Origin: Onchocerca volvulus
Taxonomy: Eukaryota > Nematoda > Chromadorea > Rhabditida > Onchocercidae
Reading direction: 5' to 3'
Length of the DNA stretch: 64,000 bases
NCBI GenBank assembly: GCA_000499405.2
Contig: HG738140.1
Span: 14,661,967 to 14,725,966 of the forward strand
Positions 1 to 12,220 of this stretch are shown here, in pieces (within the stretch, counting starts at the first letter, position 1; the number at the start of each line of letters is the position of its first letter). A program made the translations under genes and the position numbers. The notes under the pieces were generated by a model. That model did no database searches and was not told where the DNA came from. It saw nothing but the letters and a program-made list of their open reading frames with translations.

Positions 1-514
1 ATTGTTCAGGACCAAGTTTAAAGTTTATTGGGTAGGAAATTCGAAATAGTATCGTCAGTATATGCTTTATGGTATCTACTACTAATTGATGAACGATAAT
101 ATAGTCAGAGTAGGAAATTAATGATTGTTATGCGTTCTGCAAATTTGAAAGGAATTGGAACATGGAAAAAAAATTTTACCAAAAGCTAGAATGCATTAAT
201 CTAGGCAAAAAAGACAGAATTTGAAATTTCAAATTTTATGACTCTAAAAAAGCAGCAATTGGTATTTGCTACACGAAATAATAGAAATAAATAATAGAAT
301 CTATTTCAAAAAAAAAAAAAAAAAGGATTATTAGAATGAACTGTGATCTTCATCGGTAAGAATTCGGATATTTTCAGTACTTCCAATTAATTTATATTAC
401 GCTCATTTAATATATGCAATTTGTTTTAAATTAAATTAATTTGTTTGAATTAAATAAGGGAATAATTGTTAGGAGAATTAAATCAAAAAAAAAAAATAGT
501 TGTTGATCTTGCAG
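1..514. other. Non-coding: intron or upstream DNA of the WDR33 gene
   Basis: AT-rich, with an A run near 309-324 and no open exon on either strand. It ends in a splice acceptor (AG at 513-514). The missing N-terminal coding exons of the WDR33 gene, roughly the first 200 residues by comparison with human WDR33, must lie before the window. Confidence 0.6.
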
Positions 515-3500
515 GCTCACGATACAGCGATCCGTGCTCTAAAATGGTCACACAACGATCAGTGGCTTGTATCAGCAGATCATGATGGTTTCGTGAAATA
601 TTGGCAACCGAATATGAACAATGTGCATATGTATCAAGCACATAAAGATGAAGCTATCCGATCTATCAGGTTGATTATGTATTCATTTAATTTACACCAA
701 ACTTTATTTTAAAAATTTTGAGACTGAATCACGAATTCCGATTTACTGGATTTTTCATTTTTAGTTTTGCTCCCACAGATGTGAAATTGGTAACTGGCTC
801 AGATGACGCTACAGCTCGAATTTGGGATTTTGCTCGATGTGTTGAAGAAAGAGTTCTGCGTGGCCATGGATCGGATGTGCGTAGTGTTGATTGGCATCCA
901 CAAAAGGGTTTGATATGCACTGGATCACGCGATTCACAACAACCGGTGAAGTTATGGGATCCAAAAACAGGACAGTGTTTGTCAACTTTGTGAGTTTTTC
1001 AATTTTTCTATATTCAATTGAAAAAATAATTTCTACAAAAGCTTATGTGGAATTTTCTGCTTTGTAAACAATTAATATGTGGCTATTAGCACAATTTTTT
1101 GGAATTTTGCAAAGTTCAGTAAATAACAGAGATTTTTTTTTGTTTTTTGATTTTAAGACATGATCATAAAAATTCGGTAATGGCTGTGCAATGGAATAAA
1201 AATGGAAATTGGTTATTGACAGGATCCCGTGATCACTTGATTAAAATATATGATATTAGAATGATGCGTGAAATGCATACTTACAGGGGACACAAAAAAG
1301 AAGTTACAGGTTAATTTCCAGCATATACTTTTTACTCTACAAATTGACTTTCTCTTAATCTATTACTTTATTCAAATTCGTAATTTCTTTACATTTATAT
1401 ATGTTCTTTTATAGCATTAGCTTGGCACCCGGTTCATGAAGGTATGTTTGTAAGTGGTGGTGGTGATGGTTCATTGGCATATTGGCTAGTAAATAATGAC
1501 AAGGAACTTGGATTTTTGGAGCATGCTCATGATCAAGCTATATGGACACTTGAATGGCATCCTTTGGGTCATATCCTGGCATCAGGTACTTCAATCTCCA
1601 ACCCATTTTAAGTCAAAGTTGTATTTATTCATAAATGGAGGAGATTCTTTGAAATAACATAATGATTCAAATATTGCTTAATCTTTAGACATTCTCCATT
1701 GTTAATTGTAAAGAATTTTTTTTTTTAATTCGAAAAAATTCGGAATTTTCGCAGAATCCAACTTCAAAATCCAGTTTTAAAATTCTGATCTTGCAATTAT
1801 ATTTTTGAGGTTCTAATGATAACAATACGAAGTTTTGGGCGCGAAATCGTCCAGGTGATACGCAAGATGATATCTATGGATTATCATCGTTTTCTGGGTC
1901 CATACCAACCCCAGCAAAAGAAACGAAAACGGAAACTGCCGAGGAAAAACCGCTTACCGCCGTTATTCCAGGTACTATTGAATTACAGGAATAAAATAAT
2001 CTCAAGCAAAAATATGTTAAACCAGAGATATGGTGGAATTCAAATTTAAATTTAAATTTTGTTCACTATATATTTTTTGAAGGTATGGGTCTGGATGATG
2101 ATGTGTTTCAAGGAATGCAGAAGAAAGATGCGCTAACAACTGTTGGCGGTCCCCCGGTTGGGGGACCTTTGCTATTTCCAGAAGATCCAAATGCGCGTCA
2201 ACAAGTAAATTGATGAATATCATTTCTATTGAAGAAATATTTAAAATGTGAAAATATTTTAGGAATTATGATGGTTAATAGAAAAATGGATTTTTAAGTT
2301 ATTTTTTGATCACATTAATAGTGTTATAACTAGAAATCACATTCAAATACCACTTAATTAGATATCGACATGTTGGAATACTAAATTAGAAGAATAAGGG
2401 AGTAAATCAATAAGTTTAAAGATGATACACAATTTTGTGATCGTTTTTCTTCAGACGATGAACATCGGTGCAAAGAGAACTTTGATCAAACAGCCTCCAC
2501 CAAAGAAGGCTCAGCGGCAATTTGAACGGATGTGGAATGTTGCAAAACCCGGAGTATCCGGAAACGATGATTATGCCGATGAGATTCCGGATGAAGGAAC
2601 ATTCCGGAGATCCAAAGCTTCCTTGCTTGGACCACCACCACGCTCATTATTGTCTTCAAAACGTGAAGAAGGTAATCAGTGAATTCTTTGAGCTTTTCAT
2701 ACTCCTCGTTTATATAATTTTAGCTTTTTAAAAAATTCTTCATTTTCGAACAAATCTTTTCGAATAATTGCAATACTTTTTTGCAATCAAATTTTTAGAA
2801 GGCCGATCACCCAGCCCTGGTCAGGACAGGAATAGACATTCTCAGAAAAATGCCACTCATCCTACTGAATCAGATCAGGAAATTGGTTCGGCACCCTTAC
2901 AAATGCCACCACCTCTACCATCTGCTTCAGCGGTTGTGCAACAGTGGCCAAATCCAACAGCATCTCAGCCACCAGTGATACAACAAATTACTCCGCAGCC
3001 AAACATTCTGGTACCGACTGTGCAAAGTATGTCTTCATTTAATTTTCTTTTGCAAGTTTTTTTGTTTATTGTGATAATTTTAACCAGGTCACTTCTTCAG
3101 TAATATTAGTTAATACTATAAGCAATAACATAGTTTGACACTTACATGTTATATTGGTTTAATACTACAAATGTTGAAAAATCCATAGAGTCTTTATTTA
3201 AACATCCAATTCATGTAAGGAAGATGAAGAATCATCGCTGAAAAATGAACGTATTCTGTAATATAACTTCAGTAAATCCTCCTAATGTCGTTGAACTTTT
3301 TGGTTTCTAAAAATCTTTTACTGCGTTTGTATTTCTTCTCTATTGCCTCTGCAATTTCTTTCCCTAATGTCTTGCAGATCGTCTGTACCTTTGAGTGTTA
3401 TTGAGATGCTAATCCAATGCTATTATATTTTTTTTCTGATTTGAAGTTCTGAATACTTTTGCTCCACTTATAACTTATCAGCTCCTGTCATTTTATTGAT

Positions 3501-4692
3501 TTTTTTCTTTTTTTTTTTGCAGCACTGACGGCAGTGGCGCAAATGGGAGCAGCTGGTATACCTTTACCAACATTACCCATGCCACCAACTATTGGTCCAC
3601 TTATTTGGCCGCCACCAATTCCGACTAATCTTACACCTGTACCAACTGCATCATCGTCATCCACCCAAAACAGGGTATATTTTCAAAAATTGACTGTACA
3701 TGTACATAGGATTATTTTTTATGAGCTAAATAAGAAATCAAGTTTAGCTGTTTCGCAGTTGTTATTCGCGTTCCATCAACCTTTTCACTTTTTTTTTTTT
3801 TTTTAGGATGTAGATTATCGTACTGGATCTTCTCTTCCAGTGCCATCACTTTTATCAACTAATAACACCAATACATCTAATGATGTAGATCTAAGAAATC
3901 AGCAACCCTCATCATCTTCACAGTCGCAAAGTTGGCGATCTACTGCACAATCAGATAGTAAATCAGTAAACAACGATGAAATATCAAGAACTGCTCCTTC
4001 TACAGGTATGTAATCATCGTGAGTTGTTTTCGTTCAACGTGACAATTTATATTTGAAAAATGATTTTTTCAAAATTATTTATATGTCTTATTTTATAGCT
4101 GTTATATATTTTTAGGCGAAATGAGAATACATGATCCTCGTGTAAGAAGGGGCGGATCTCGAGGAAATATGGCCAGAAATGGAGATGACGATAGATCAGG
4201 AGGACCTCCATCCGGAACTCAAGTACGTGATCCTCGCAGGAGGCCTCAGCTGCGCACGTCGGTCGTGACCAAACAGGTCTATTTATTGTTCAAACTCCGA
4301 AAGATTTATTCAGCATCATTTTCGAATTGGCTTTTATTTCGAATGAATTTAAAGACTGTACTAGCTATATAATTCGGAATCGCTTTGACAGTTCTGAAGA
4401 ATACATGAAAAATTTAAGTGATGTTTAGGACGAAAATTTTGATGGTCATTTCGAAGGTAATCAAACTCGACGGCGTGTTTGGATGCCAAGTATGAATGAA
4501 GCTAGAGGTGGCAGAGTTGGACCTGGTCAACCAATGCCAATGCGTTATGAATTCAATTGTCCCGGTGGCGATTTTGATGATCGCCTTCAACATCATCAAC
4601 AGCAGTACCCGCCTTATCTACATCAACATACTGGAGGTGGATTAGTGCGACGAGGCACAGGCCGAAATCGAATTCGAAGAGGAGCTTATTAG
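515..4692 (+). CDS. pfs-2: WDR33/PFS-2, pre-mRNA 3'-end processing WD40 protein (5' partial)
   Basis: WDR33 is a CPSF subunit that recognises the AAUAAA polyadenylation signal in the nucleus. Twelve exons read in one frame: 515-669, 765-989, 1158-1309, 1415-1585, 1810-1971, 2083-2204, 2455-2671, 2799-3026, 3523-3674, 3807-4005, 4116-4276, 4429-4692 (TAG). They give 735 residues. The first five exons encode WD40 repeats very close to human WDR33; short blocks such as [30 protein letters not shown] and WHPLGHIL are recognisable. After the propeller come a linker with [22 protein letters not shown], a Pro-rich stretch (exons 7-10) and an Arg/Gly-rich tail (exons 11-12) ending in RRGAY. The Pro-rich tail is much shorter than the collagen-like tail of vertebrate WDR33. 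The N-terminus lies outside the window. AATAAA sits at 4989-4994 and 5032-5037. Identity is firm for the WD40 part; the tail is family-consistent. Confidence 0.93.
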
Positions 4693-4988
4693 TTGTTGAT
4701 ATTTGCAGAATCCAGATCGTTGACCTCAACATACCATCAGTTCATTCGGAAATAATCAAATTGATTTTTTTCAGAAGTAACCAAATTATATCGATTATCC
4801 AAAAATATGGATTATTTGAGGATAATTTTATATCTTTGTTATTTTGGATTTTCAATATAAATATGTAACCAAATCCATTATTGAAATATGGAAGCTGTAT
4901 TTCATCCTATTTTTTTGTGTGCACTATGAAATTCGTTGTTTTTTCCTTTGGTGGCTTTATTATGTTCTTCTGCACTATCTATTTTTAT

Positions 4989-5037
4989 AATAAATTTGTG
5001 CTACTTTCTCATTACAAACATGAAATGAAGAAATAAA
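4989..5037 (+). terminator. Candidate poly(A) signals of WDR33
   Basis: AATAAA occurs at 4989-4994 and 5032-5037, about 300-345 bases after the WDR33 stop. Intergenic 4693-5186 otherwise holds only the two facing 3' UTRs. On the other strand an AATAAA (TTTATT at 4956-4961) could serve the convergent bL20m gene, so the transcripts may overlap. Confidence 0.5.
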
Positions 5038-5186
5038 AATAATGTCCAACTTTCAAGGATCACAAGCATCAACTTTAGATTGTCATTTGATATCAATAGC
5101 AAAAATAATCTAGACTAAAGATATCATTTTATAATAGGCAAAAACGGAAATGACTGAGATAAAAGGCTAAATTTTACATAGTGAAC

Positions 5187-6225
5187 TCAATATTCCGTAA
5201 TCTTGAGTGGCCTCGGAGGTTTCCGATGATTTTCTGCAGCTCCCCGAGGGAACACTTTAGAATGTTCAAATGGAGTACCAAATAATGATTGATCGGTATG
5301 CACATTCCTTTGCTCTTCATCCACGATTACTGGACGTCCATCTTCTAGTGCCATTTGCTTTGTCAACATAACCAAACTCTGATGAAGTCATTTTTAATCG
5401 ATAAATGAATTTAAAATTAATTACTTCTGGCGCAATTTAAAATGCACTTATCATGATGTAGTTCAGATATCTACCTACATACACCAAATTATTAGAAGAA
5501 ATAGCAGAATAACCTTGAAGGATTCCGGTTCGTAAATTGCAAGCTGTGAAATAACAACATTATCTAATAAGATATGCGCTTTGGCAAGCATATTCCGAAA
5601 GGGCGCATAATCGAAATGATATTCAGCGAGAGCTGCCCTCACTCGTTCTTCTGCATGCTATAATCTTCGCTAGTTACAACAAATAATGTTTTAAGTACTA
5701 AAAAGGGAATGTAATGCCTTGATAGCTGTCCGAAAAAAAACTTACAAATTTCTCCAATTTTGGAGCATCTTCACGTTGCATGTTCAGATAAATAAATAAC
5801 TTATTCAATTTCCGTAAACCTCTTCGCACAGTCGTTCGTTGGAAACCATATTGCCACTGAAAATATATCAGTAATTGATGATATGTAACAGAGCTCTTCT
5901 ACATATCCATTCTTTACAAGAAAGTATAATTATCTACCGTAAACTGGAGTGAAAGAATGTCATAATTCCAGTATGCCTTAAGATTATCATAACTTCGCTG
6001 AATTTTAATGTTACCATAATCTTCTTTCATATTACTGTAAATTTAGCATGCTCTAACACACCATAGTTTTATTACAACAGAGAAATTTTCGAATGTAAAA
6101 CATACAGCAACAAATCTCCTTAGCTGTTCACGTTTCTGCCATACGTCTGGTTTAGTTTTGACGTAGAATGGATGAAAAGGACTATTGATAATGCGACGCA
6201 AAAAGTTGATTCCACTCAACCTCAT
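5187..6225 (-). CDS. mrpl-20: Mitochondrial large-subunit ribosomal protein bL20m (MRPL20)
   Basis: Structural protein of the mitochondrial 39S-type subunit. Four minus-strand exons, all phase 0: 6225-6112, 5856-5746, 5657-5514, 5378-5187. They give 186 residues; human MRPL20 has 149. The recognisable part is exon 3 into exon 4: the block LLDNVVISQLAIYEPESFK then SLVML matches the conserved bL20 C-terminal helix (human [23 protein letters not shown]). Exons 1-2 give the basic N-terminal helix (REQLRRF/WQYGFQRTTVRRGL). The extra C-terminal 45 residues have no counterpart in human. The exon 1 donor (GTTGCT) is non-canonical in context; it was chosen because it alone keeps frame with exon 2. The ATG lies 181 bases from the ATG of the divergent MADF gene, so the two may share a promoter. 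The WDR33 gene converges on its 3' end. Confidence 0.8.
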
Positions 6226-6405
6226 CTTACTTTAATCAAATCAGTCACAAATATCCCATCAATTCTATAGCCATATTCCCAAAAATGATACTGGTATTAG
6301 ATTTGCTACCGGATAAGCTATCATCATTGAGGGGCCGCATAAAATTTTTGCAGATATGTTTAAGTGAGTGACTAAATGGAAATACATCACGTTGTGAAGT
6401 AATAT
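6226..6405. promoter_or_regulatory. Short divergent intergenic region, candidate bidirectional promoter
   Basis: Only 180 bases separate the start codons of bL20m (minus) and the MADF-BESS gene (plus). No TATA box or named motif was recognised. Shared promoter use is inferred from the spacing alone. Confidence 0.35.
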
Positions 6406-7617
6406 ATGGAGAGTGGTCAGTCCTCGTCACCCGCTTATGAGGAGGAAATTGAGTCAGATTTGTCCGTGTAAGTTACATTTTTAAAAATTTTTAATTCTTC
6501 CGACTAAATAGGGAAAGTTAAAGATTTTACTGATTTCAGGAGGGTGCTAAATCATTCAATAGAAGAGCCAGAACCGTGCTCCTTCAATTTACGTCTAATC
6601 GAAGCTGTCCGTAGTAGCCGATGTCTCTATGATTCTAAGGATCGTTTATATCGCTCAGCGGATCATAAGATCAAAGTGTGGAATCGACTTGTGCACTTAT
6701 TGCAATTCGATGGTATTGAATTTATTCAGATGTTACAATTTTATTCTTTACATTACTTGTTCTTATTTATTGCAAATATTTTTATACTCCAAGTATTATT
6801 ATACTACATGTACAGTTATATCTTATTGTAAATACTAATTGTATTACGTGATGTGAGGTATTAGACAAATCTTGATTTTCTCCCACATAGACATGATTCG
6901 ATTTATAATGTAAAATTGTGATTTCCTTCTGCACATATATGATATGAATCGTGATAAAATATTGGTTCATTCTAAATATTATCCTAATTTTTATCATTTT
7001 AATGTTAAAAACTTTTTAGTTGTAGTTTGCATATGTGGAAGTAATTAATTGATCGATGTTGAAGGCTGGAAATTTTTCAGGTGATGCACGTACTTTATAT
7101 AATCGGTGGAAACAATTGCGTGACAAGTATGGGAAGGAAAAGAAGAAAATGAAATACGGTACAGAGCATACTGGATGGCAATATTTCAAACATTTGACCT
7201 TTTTGGATCCACATATGATTGATCGACAACAGCAACAGTTTGCCCGCGTTAAAGAAGGCAAAGGAGTTATGCTTTCTCCTGGAGGAGTTTGTATTTTATT
7301 TTATCGGTTTCTATTAATAGTCAAGAAAATAAAGGAAAGAAAGGAATTGGTATGGATAGTTAAATAAACTGGCATGGTTAAAATGAAAGTGGATCATTTG
7401 AAATCAGTCAGTGACCAATTTCAGACTCCGCATCATATCGTGATCAACGACCCGACCTTTTCGCTGTCATTGATCCAAGAGGTGCAGCAGCATCCCTGTC
7501 TTTATGATATCAGAGATCCCAAATATAGACATTCCGAATGTCGAAATCAAGCATGGGCTGAAATTATCAAAAACTTGGATTTTCCAGGTCCCAGAGATTC
7601 TTTCCCAATTTTATCAT

Positions 7618-7652
<35 letters not shown>

Positions 7653-8722
7653 CTAATGAAAGATTGGAGTTTTGATATTATTACATACTTTCAGTGATAA
7701 CTTTTGTCGTGATCATATTTATTAAGCTTCTTTCTAGGAGACATCAATTCTATTTATAAACAATGGAAGAAGGTGCGCGATCGTTATGTAAGAGAGAAAC
7801 GAAAGATACGGATGTCAAGTGCAAACGGTAGTGAAGTGGAGGAGTCACAGTGGGATCTGTTTCCGCAAATGATGTGGATTGATCCCTTTTTAGATGATCG
7901 AGCTACGTAAGTTATGTTTACATTTGTAAAGCAACGTTGATTCTTATCCAAACTAATAGTTTTGCTTAAAAGACTTCAAAATACATTTAATATGTTTATG
8001 CAAAAGTCATTTTGCAAATAAATTTATTGGAAAAATTGAAAAATTTACTTGGGCAATAAATTGGATTAAAGAATACTCTACCGTGATGCATAGATAAATT
8101 ACCAAATTTTTTAGACATTATTCAAAAAATATCAAGCGAAAACATGACAGTGAGGAGTTATCCGAAGATGGCTTTTTGGATGATTTGATAGATAGTTCGC
8201 ACGGTCAACATAGTATCTCACAGAATCAATCACCATATTCTACCGTATTATTATCGGGAGGAATGAATGTTAAAACAGTGCAAGGTAGAAATTGATAATA
8301 AATCTATGTTTGCTAAAAATAAAGAACTGGATAAATCAAGCGCTGATTATTAGGTAATCTGCTTTTTAGACGTGATATTGTACATTAAGGTCTTTCTTTT
8401 GAAAAGTGGTTTTCAGAATTTTAACAACATAAACCAATAGACAAAAGGTCCAAATGTTGCTAGAAAATAATAAGTTTCTCAGATATCCGAATGACTTCCA
8501 GGTGCTCACAGAGAAGGAGGACGAACAGCAATAGTCACAAGAAGTTTATCACTGCAACAGCGTGATATGAATGCTATTGATGGTGACAAAGCATTTGCAT
8601 TAAGTGTAACAGCTGATATGCTCGCACTTCCGGAGCATGCTAGGACGATCGCGAAGGCTCAAATTCAGAACTGGCTTGATAATTCTAGGTTGTCGCAACA
8701 GATACAGTTTGATTCCAAATAG
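6406..8722 (+). CDS. Double MADF-domain, BESS-motif DNA-binding protein
   Basis: MADF domains are Myb/SANT-like DNA-binding folds, often paired with a BESS protein-interaction motif in transcriptional regulators. Seven exons: 6406-6467, 6540-6712, 7081-7286, 7425-7587, 7738-7906, 8115-8284, 8502-8722 (TAG). They give 387 residues in one frame. MADF 1 (about residues 33-130): FNLRLIEAVRSSRCLYD, then KVWNRLV, then GDARTLYNRWKQLRDKYG and WQYFKHLTFLDPH. MADF 2 (about 153-255): FSLSLIQEVQQHPCLYD, AWAEIIKNLDFPG, then INSIYKQWKKVRDRY and WDLFPQMMWIDPF. Both match the MADF pattern: LI.V...P.LYD, W..I, KW..LRD, and a terminal W..L.FL. The C-terminal helix (DKAFALSVTADMLALPEHAR, about 344-378) looks like a BESS motif. 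An acidic linker rich in Ser separates it from MADF 2. Specific orthology to a named C. elegans madf gene was not established. Confidence 0.8.
7623..7652 (+). repeat. T(30) homopolymer in MADF gene intron
   Basis: Uninterrupted run of exactly 30 T in the intron between the fourth and fifth exons. See the finding on equal-length homopolymers. Confidence 0.95.
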
Positions 8723-9600
8723 TGATTGCATTATTATACGATGAAAATATTGAACATATAAAATTCGATAGAATCGTTAATGAGATTTTGTTTCTTTAAA
8801 GTTATTTTTGAATAGGAATTACTCAAATCATTGTTGTAATGTGAATATTATTTTTCAAGTTGCACTGAAAGCAAAAGAATATGTTTCAGTTTTCCTAAAT
8901 CTTGCTGAAAATTATTTATTGTAAACTTCATTTCCTTGAAGACTTTTTTCTTTCATTTTGTTATTAAATCAAGCTTAAGCTATTTACATTCTTTTTCCAA
9001 CGCTTATGTCTCGTTATACAAGAAAATCTTTGAATTCGGGTCTTTTGTTATTTTCGTATATTGTTTTTTTTTTTTTTTTTTATCTCTCTCAAACGGTTTA
9101 ACTCCGCCTCTTGGCTTCTTCACCGTTTTATTCCCTCTAAAAGACCATATTGCATAAGATTTATTGGATTTTATTTGATGTGAATAAGATGTGGGTCAAC
9201 TATTTATTTTTATTCCGATCAAATACTGAAAAATGCGATAAAATTTCGGAATAATGCTAATCAAGTTCGTAATAATCAATCAAGAAGGAAATGTAAAAAG
9301 AAGTTGGAATAAAAGAAAGTGTGATTGATGCGATGAGAATAGCTTGAGCTATGTGAGATTGTGTAATGTAGTTAATGTTAGTAAAGTTGGATGACTTACA
9401 TTATGATAAGTGGATTTCGAAATTGGTTACACCATGCATATTTTGTGTTTAGACTATCTTTATCTATTCTCCGGATTAGTTGTACTTTGTATATCTCACG
9501 CCAAATAGAAAGATAATGGGTTAAATAGGATGTTGTTGTTTAGAAGATAGCGGTGAAATTCGCAATACGCTTGGACGAAATTAAGATATGCAGTTCATCG
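8723..9600. other. Intergenic between MADF gene and REXO2
   Basis: AT-rich and non-coding. It holds the 3' UTR of the MADF gene, a T run at about 9064-9081, and the promoter side of the oligoribonuclease gene. No motif was recognised. Confidence 0.5.
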
Positions 9601-9607
9601 TTTTCAG
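9601..9607 (+). promoter_or_regulatory. Candidate spliced-leader acceptor of REXO2
   Basis: TTTTCAG, a perfect nematode acceptor, lies 97 bases before the ATG at 9705 with no upstream exon visible. It falls after the in-frame ATG at 9588. Trans-splicing here would therefore remove the longer hydrophobic N-terminus and set translation at 9705. Confidence 0.5.
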
Positions 9608-9704
9608 GAAATATTACTGTTTTTTCCAATTTTGGAACTTGTATATCTTCAAAACGGCGCTTGTCGGTATTTTCCATCTAATATTCAACAAAGATATTAT
9701 TGCT

Positions 9705-10775
9705 ATGGCTCAAACTGGTCGAGCTCGACGTATCATTTGGATGGATTGCGAAATGACAGGTTTGGATGTCAGCAGTAAAACAATCGTTGAAATTGCTTGT
9801 GTTATTACTGAAGCTGATTTGACGGTAATTATTTGGGTTTTTTCTTTTTAATTCAAGTTTGAAGTCTGAAATTGATGATTTTTTTTAAAGAAAAAAAAGA
9901 ATCTCTAGTGTTCCATTTATTTTAAAATTAGCATTTAGCATTCCAATTATTTTATATAATACGCATATATGTGTTCGGGATTGATGTAATTTAAAAGTTT
10001 GGTTTGAATTGTTGGCAAAAATATGGATTTTCAGATTGTTGACGAAGGACTTAATTTGATCATATCACAACCGAAAGATATTCTTGAAAATATGGATGAT
10101 TGGTGCAAAGCAACATTTGCATCCAATGGTCTTTTGCAGGGAATACAATCTAGTAAAATAACTATGGAACAAGCTGAGAATGAGGTGGTTAATGTTCTTC
10201 AATTAGTGCTTTGAAAAACGAAAGCATAGAAAAATATTAACTATAATTCCAGAAAATAGATGGAACTATGGAATTAATGTTCGCTGATTTATTCTTATTA
10301 TTCTGTCAGACCTATCATGTTCAATATTTTTGTGTTTTTCTATTAATATGTTCTAAAATTGAAGATTAGTTTTCAGATACTGGCATATATCCGACAGCAT
10401 ACTGATTTTGGTATGTGTCCTCTTGGCGGTAATTCTGTTGGTTGTGATCGAAATTTTCTACGAAAATATATGCCTACACTTGAAAAGCATTTACATTATC
10501 GAATCATCGATGTATCAAGTATAAAAGAGGTATAGTTATATTCTAATCCAGAGAAAATTTTTGTTGTTTGTCAAGATTACTTGGTATTTTCCATGTTATA
10601 TGCCATTTTTTCTTGTCTATTCGTAGGCATATTTTAGTTAGTGAAGCGATGGTACCCAAACATATATGCGAGAAGGCCACGAAAGAAAAATACTCATCGG
10701 GCGCTTTGTGACATTTATGAAAGTATTCAAGAACTGAATTGGTATAAAAAGAATATTTTCATCCCGCATACGTAA
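9705..10775 (+). CDS. REXO2: Oligoribonuclease (REXO2/ORN), DEDDh 3'-5' exonuclease
   Basis: Degrades 2-5 nt RNA oligomers in cytosol and mitochondria, finishing RNA decay. Four exons, all phase 0: 9705-9824, 10035-10184, 10377-10529, 10638-10775 (TAA). They give 186 residues; E. coli Orn has about 180. All five catalytic residues are visible: D14 and E16 in WMDCEMTGLD, D114 in GGNSVGCDRNF, and H161 and D166 in THRALCD. Other family blocks are HYRIIDVSSIKE, RWYP and ESIQELNWYKKNIF. The exon 2 donor was placed at GAG/GTGGTT because it reproduces the family spacing before LAYIRQ. An in-frame ATG at 9588 would add about 39 hydrophobic/aromatic residues, possibly a mitochondrial presequence like the long human REXO2 form. 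The acceptor-like TTTTCAG at 9601-9607 argues for the short start. AATAAA at 10861-10866. Confidence 0.93.
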
Positions 10776-12220
10776 AATTTGTTTGTGTTGTTATTTAGTC
10801 CAAATAATATTTTGCTAATGCAAAACAAAAAGAAGAATAGGAACGACCTCGCTTATACAGAATAAACTGTATTTTTATTTTTTACATTGTATTTTCTTGT
10901 TTGCAATTTTTTTTGGAAAGAGAATGTGCTTTCAATCAGTAATATGATGCGTTGTCGATCAAACATTTCGGGAAGATATTTACGATACTGTCATCCCTTA
11001 TCCACCTATTACTATATTCTTATTGCGAACATTTCTCAAACATTCACCAAATTCCACAAATACGCTATTACCTACAGAAACTCATTTTCTTAAAAGGTAA
11101 AAGTCATGATTAGCAAAAATTAGAAATATAGTGAATTATTTTATACGAGATATATACTACGAAGTACGTGATATCGCTCATCTCATGTATGAGATACAAT
11201 ATAATGTATCAGATTATTTTCAGCGAGGATAAATTATTTTACTTCTCATACTATTGTAATATTGTTCAAGGTTTTTCCACATTGCTCCATAAATTTGCAT
11301 TTTACTTTGTTCAGTGCTAATTTTATCCAGTTGTGAGTTTGAACTGTGCAATTCTTCAAGTATCTCAGAAAGTGGTTGGGTGGTTTCCTTTCAAACATTA
11401 TTTTATTTGTCAAGGTTATTTTAGAATGCTCCTTGCAGCTTTTTTGAAAAATTGCTTCAGACTTTATTTTTCCAACATTGTTTCTCGTAACTTTTATTTT
11501 TCCGCAGAAATTTAAAATATTTCTTGATCTTTCATTAAAATATGTCGCAACATTTCCTATTTCTCAAATAATCTATTCGAAATGCTATACACATTTGTGT
11601 CTCGCTATTAGAGGAATCACCGTACAATTACCTGGAATATAACAATGACATTCACCACAATGTTCAATATGAGAAGGAAACTTGCTCTAGTCCATAAATT
11701 CCATTAATACAATGACGCATTCATGTAGCGTAATTTCCTACCCTTCATACTATTTACCTAATCCACAAAACATCTCTTACCAAATTAACTTTTGTATAAC
11801 GAATCGCAAGAGTTGCGAATATAAAGCATGGAAGAGATTAAGCTGAAGACATTCCTGATTATAAATACATGCAGAACAACATTTTACTTGAGTAGAAGTG
11901 TCTTCTCAACAACTGTTTTTTGACGCAATTGCGCTGCAATTCACATTCATGGGAAGTGTCGAAAAAAACTTCGTGACCTATCACGAATCGGTCGGAAAGG
12001 GGATGATTGCCAAGGTGATAGTAGCATCTTCTAATAATGGATGTGAAGTTGGCAGGTTTCTGAGGTTACGGAGAGGTTGTCAATTCTTCCATCGTGCTAT
12101 TTTCTATCTATTATCTTCTTTTTTTTTTTTAGTTATCTTTGCCTCTTTCTCGATATTATATGAAAAGATTCGTGGAATGTTCATTAATGATTATTTTATT
12201 TTGATGATTTCATTCAAAGG
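10776..12220. other. Intergenic between REXO2 and cdc-37
   Basis: 1.4 kb, AT-rich. It has the REXO2 poly(A) signal (AATAAA, 10861-10866) and a perfect palindrome with 7-bp arms and a 2-base spacer at 11180-11195. Otherwise there are only short shadow frames. An AAAG just before the cdc-37 ATG could be a trans-splice acceptor. Confidence 0.5.

Noticed and set aside
5938..6034. Minus-strand exon-like segment inside the bL20m gene (KIQRSYDNLKAYWNYD)
   Set aside because: It enters only in phase 2, which no donor of exon 1 supplies. Skipping it joins exons 1 and 2 in phase 0 and reproduces the bL20 layout.
11180..11195. Perfect 7-bp-arm palindrome considered as an operator or terminator
   Set aside because: Isolated, in intergenic AT-rich DNA, with no gene-related position; expected by chance.
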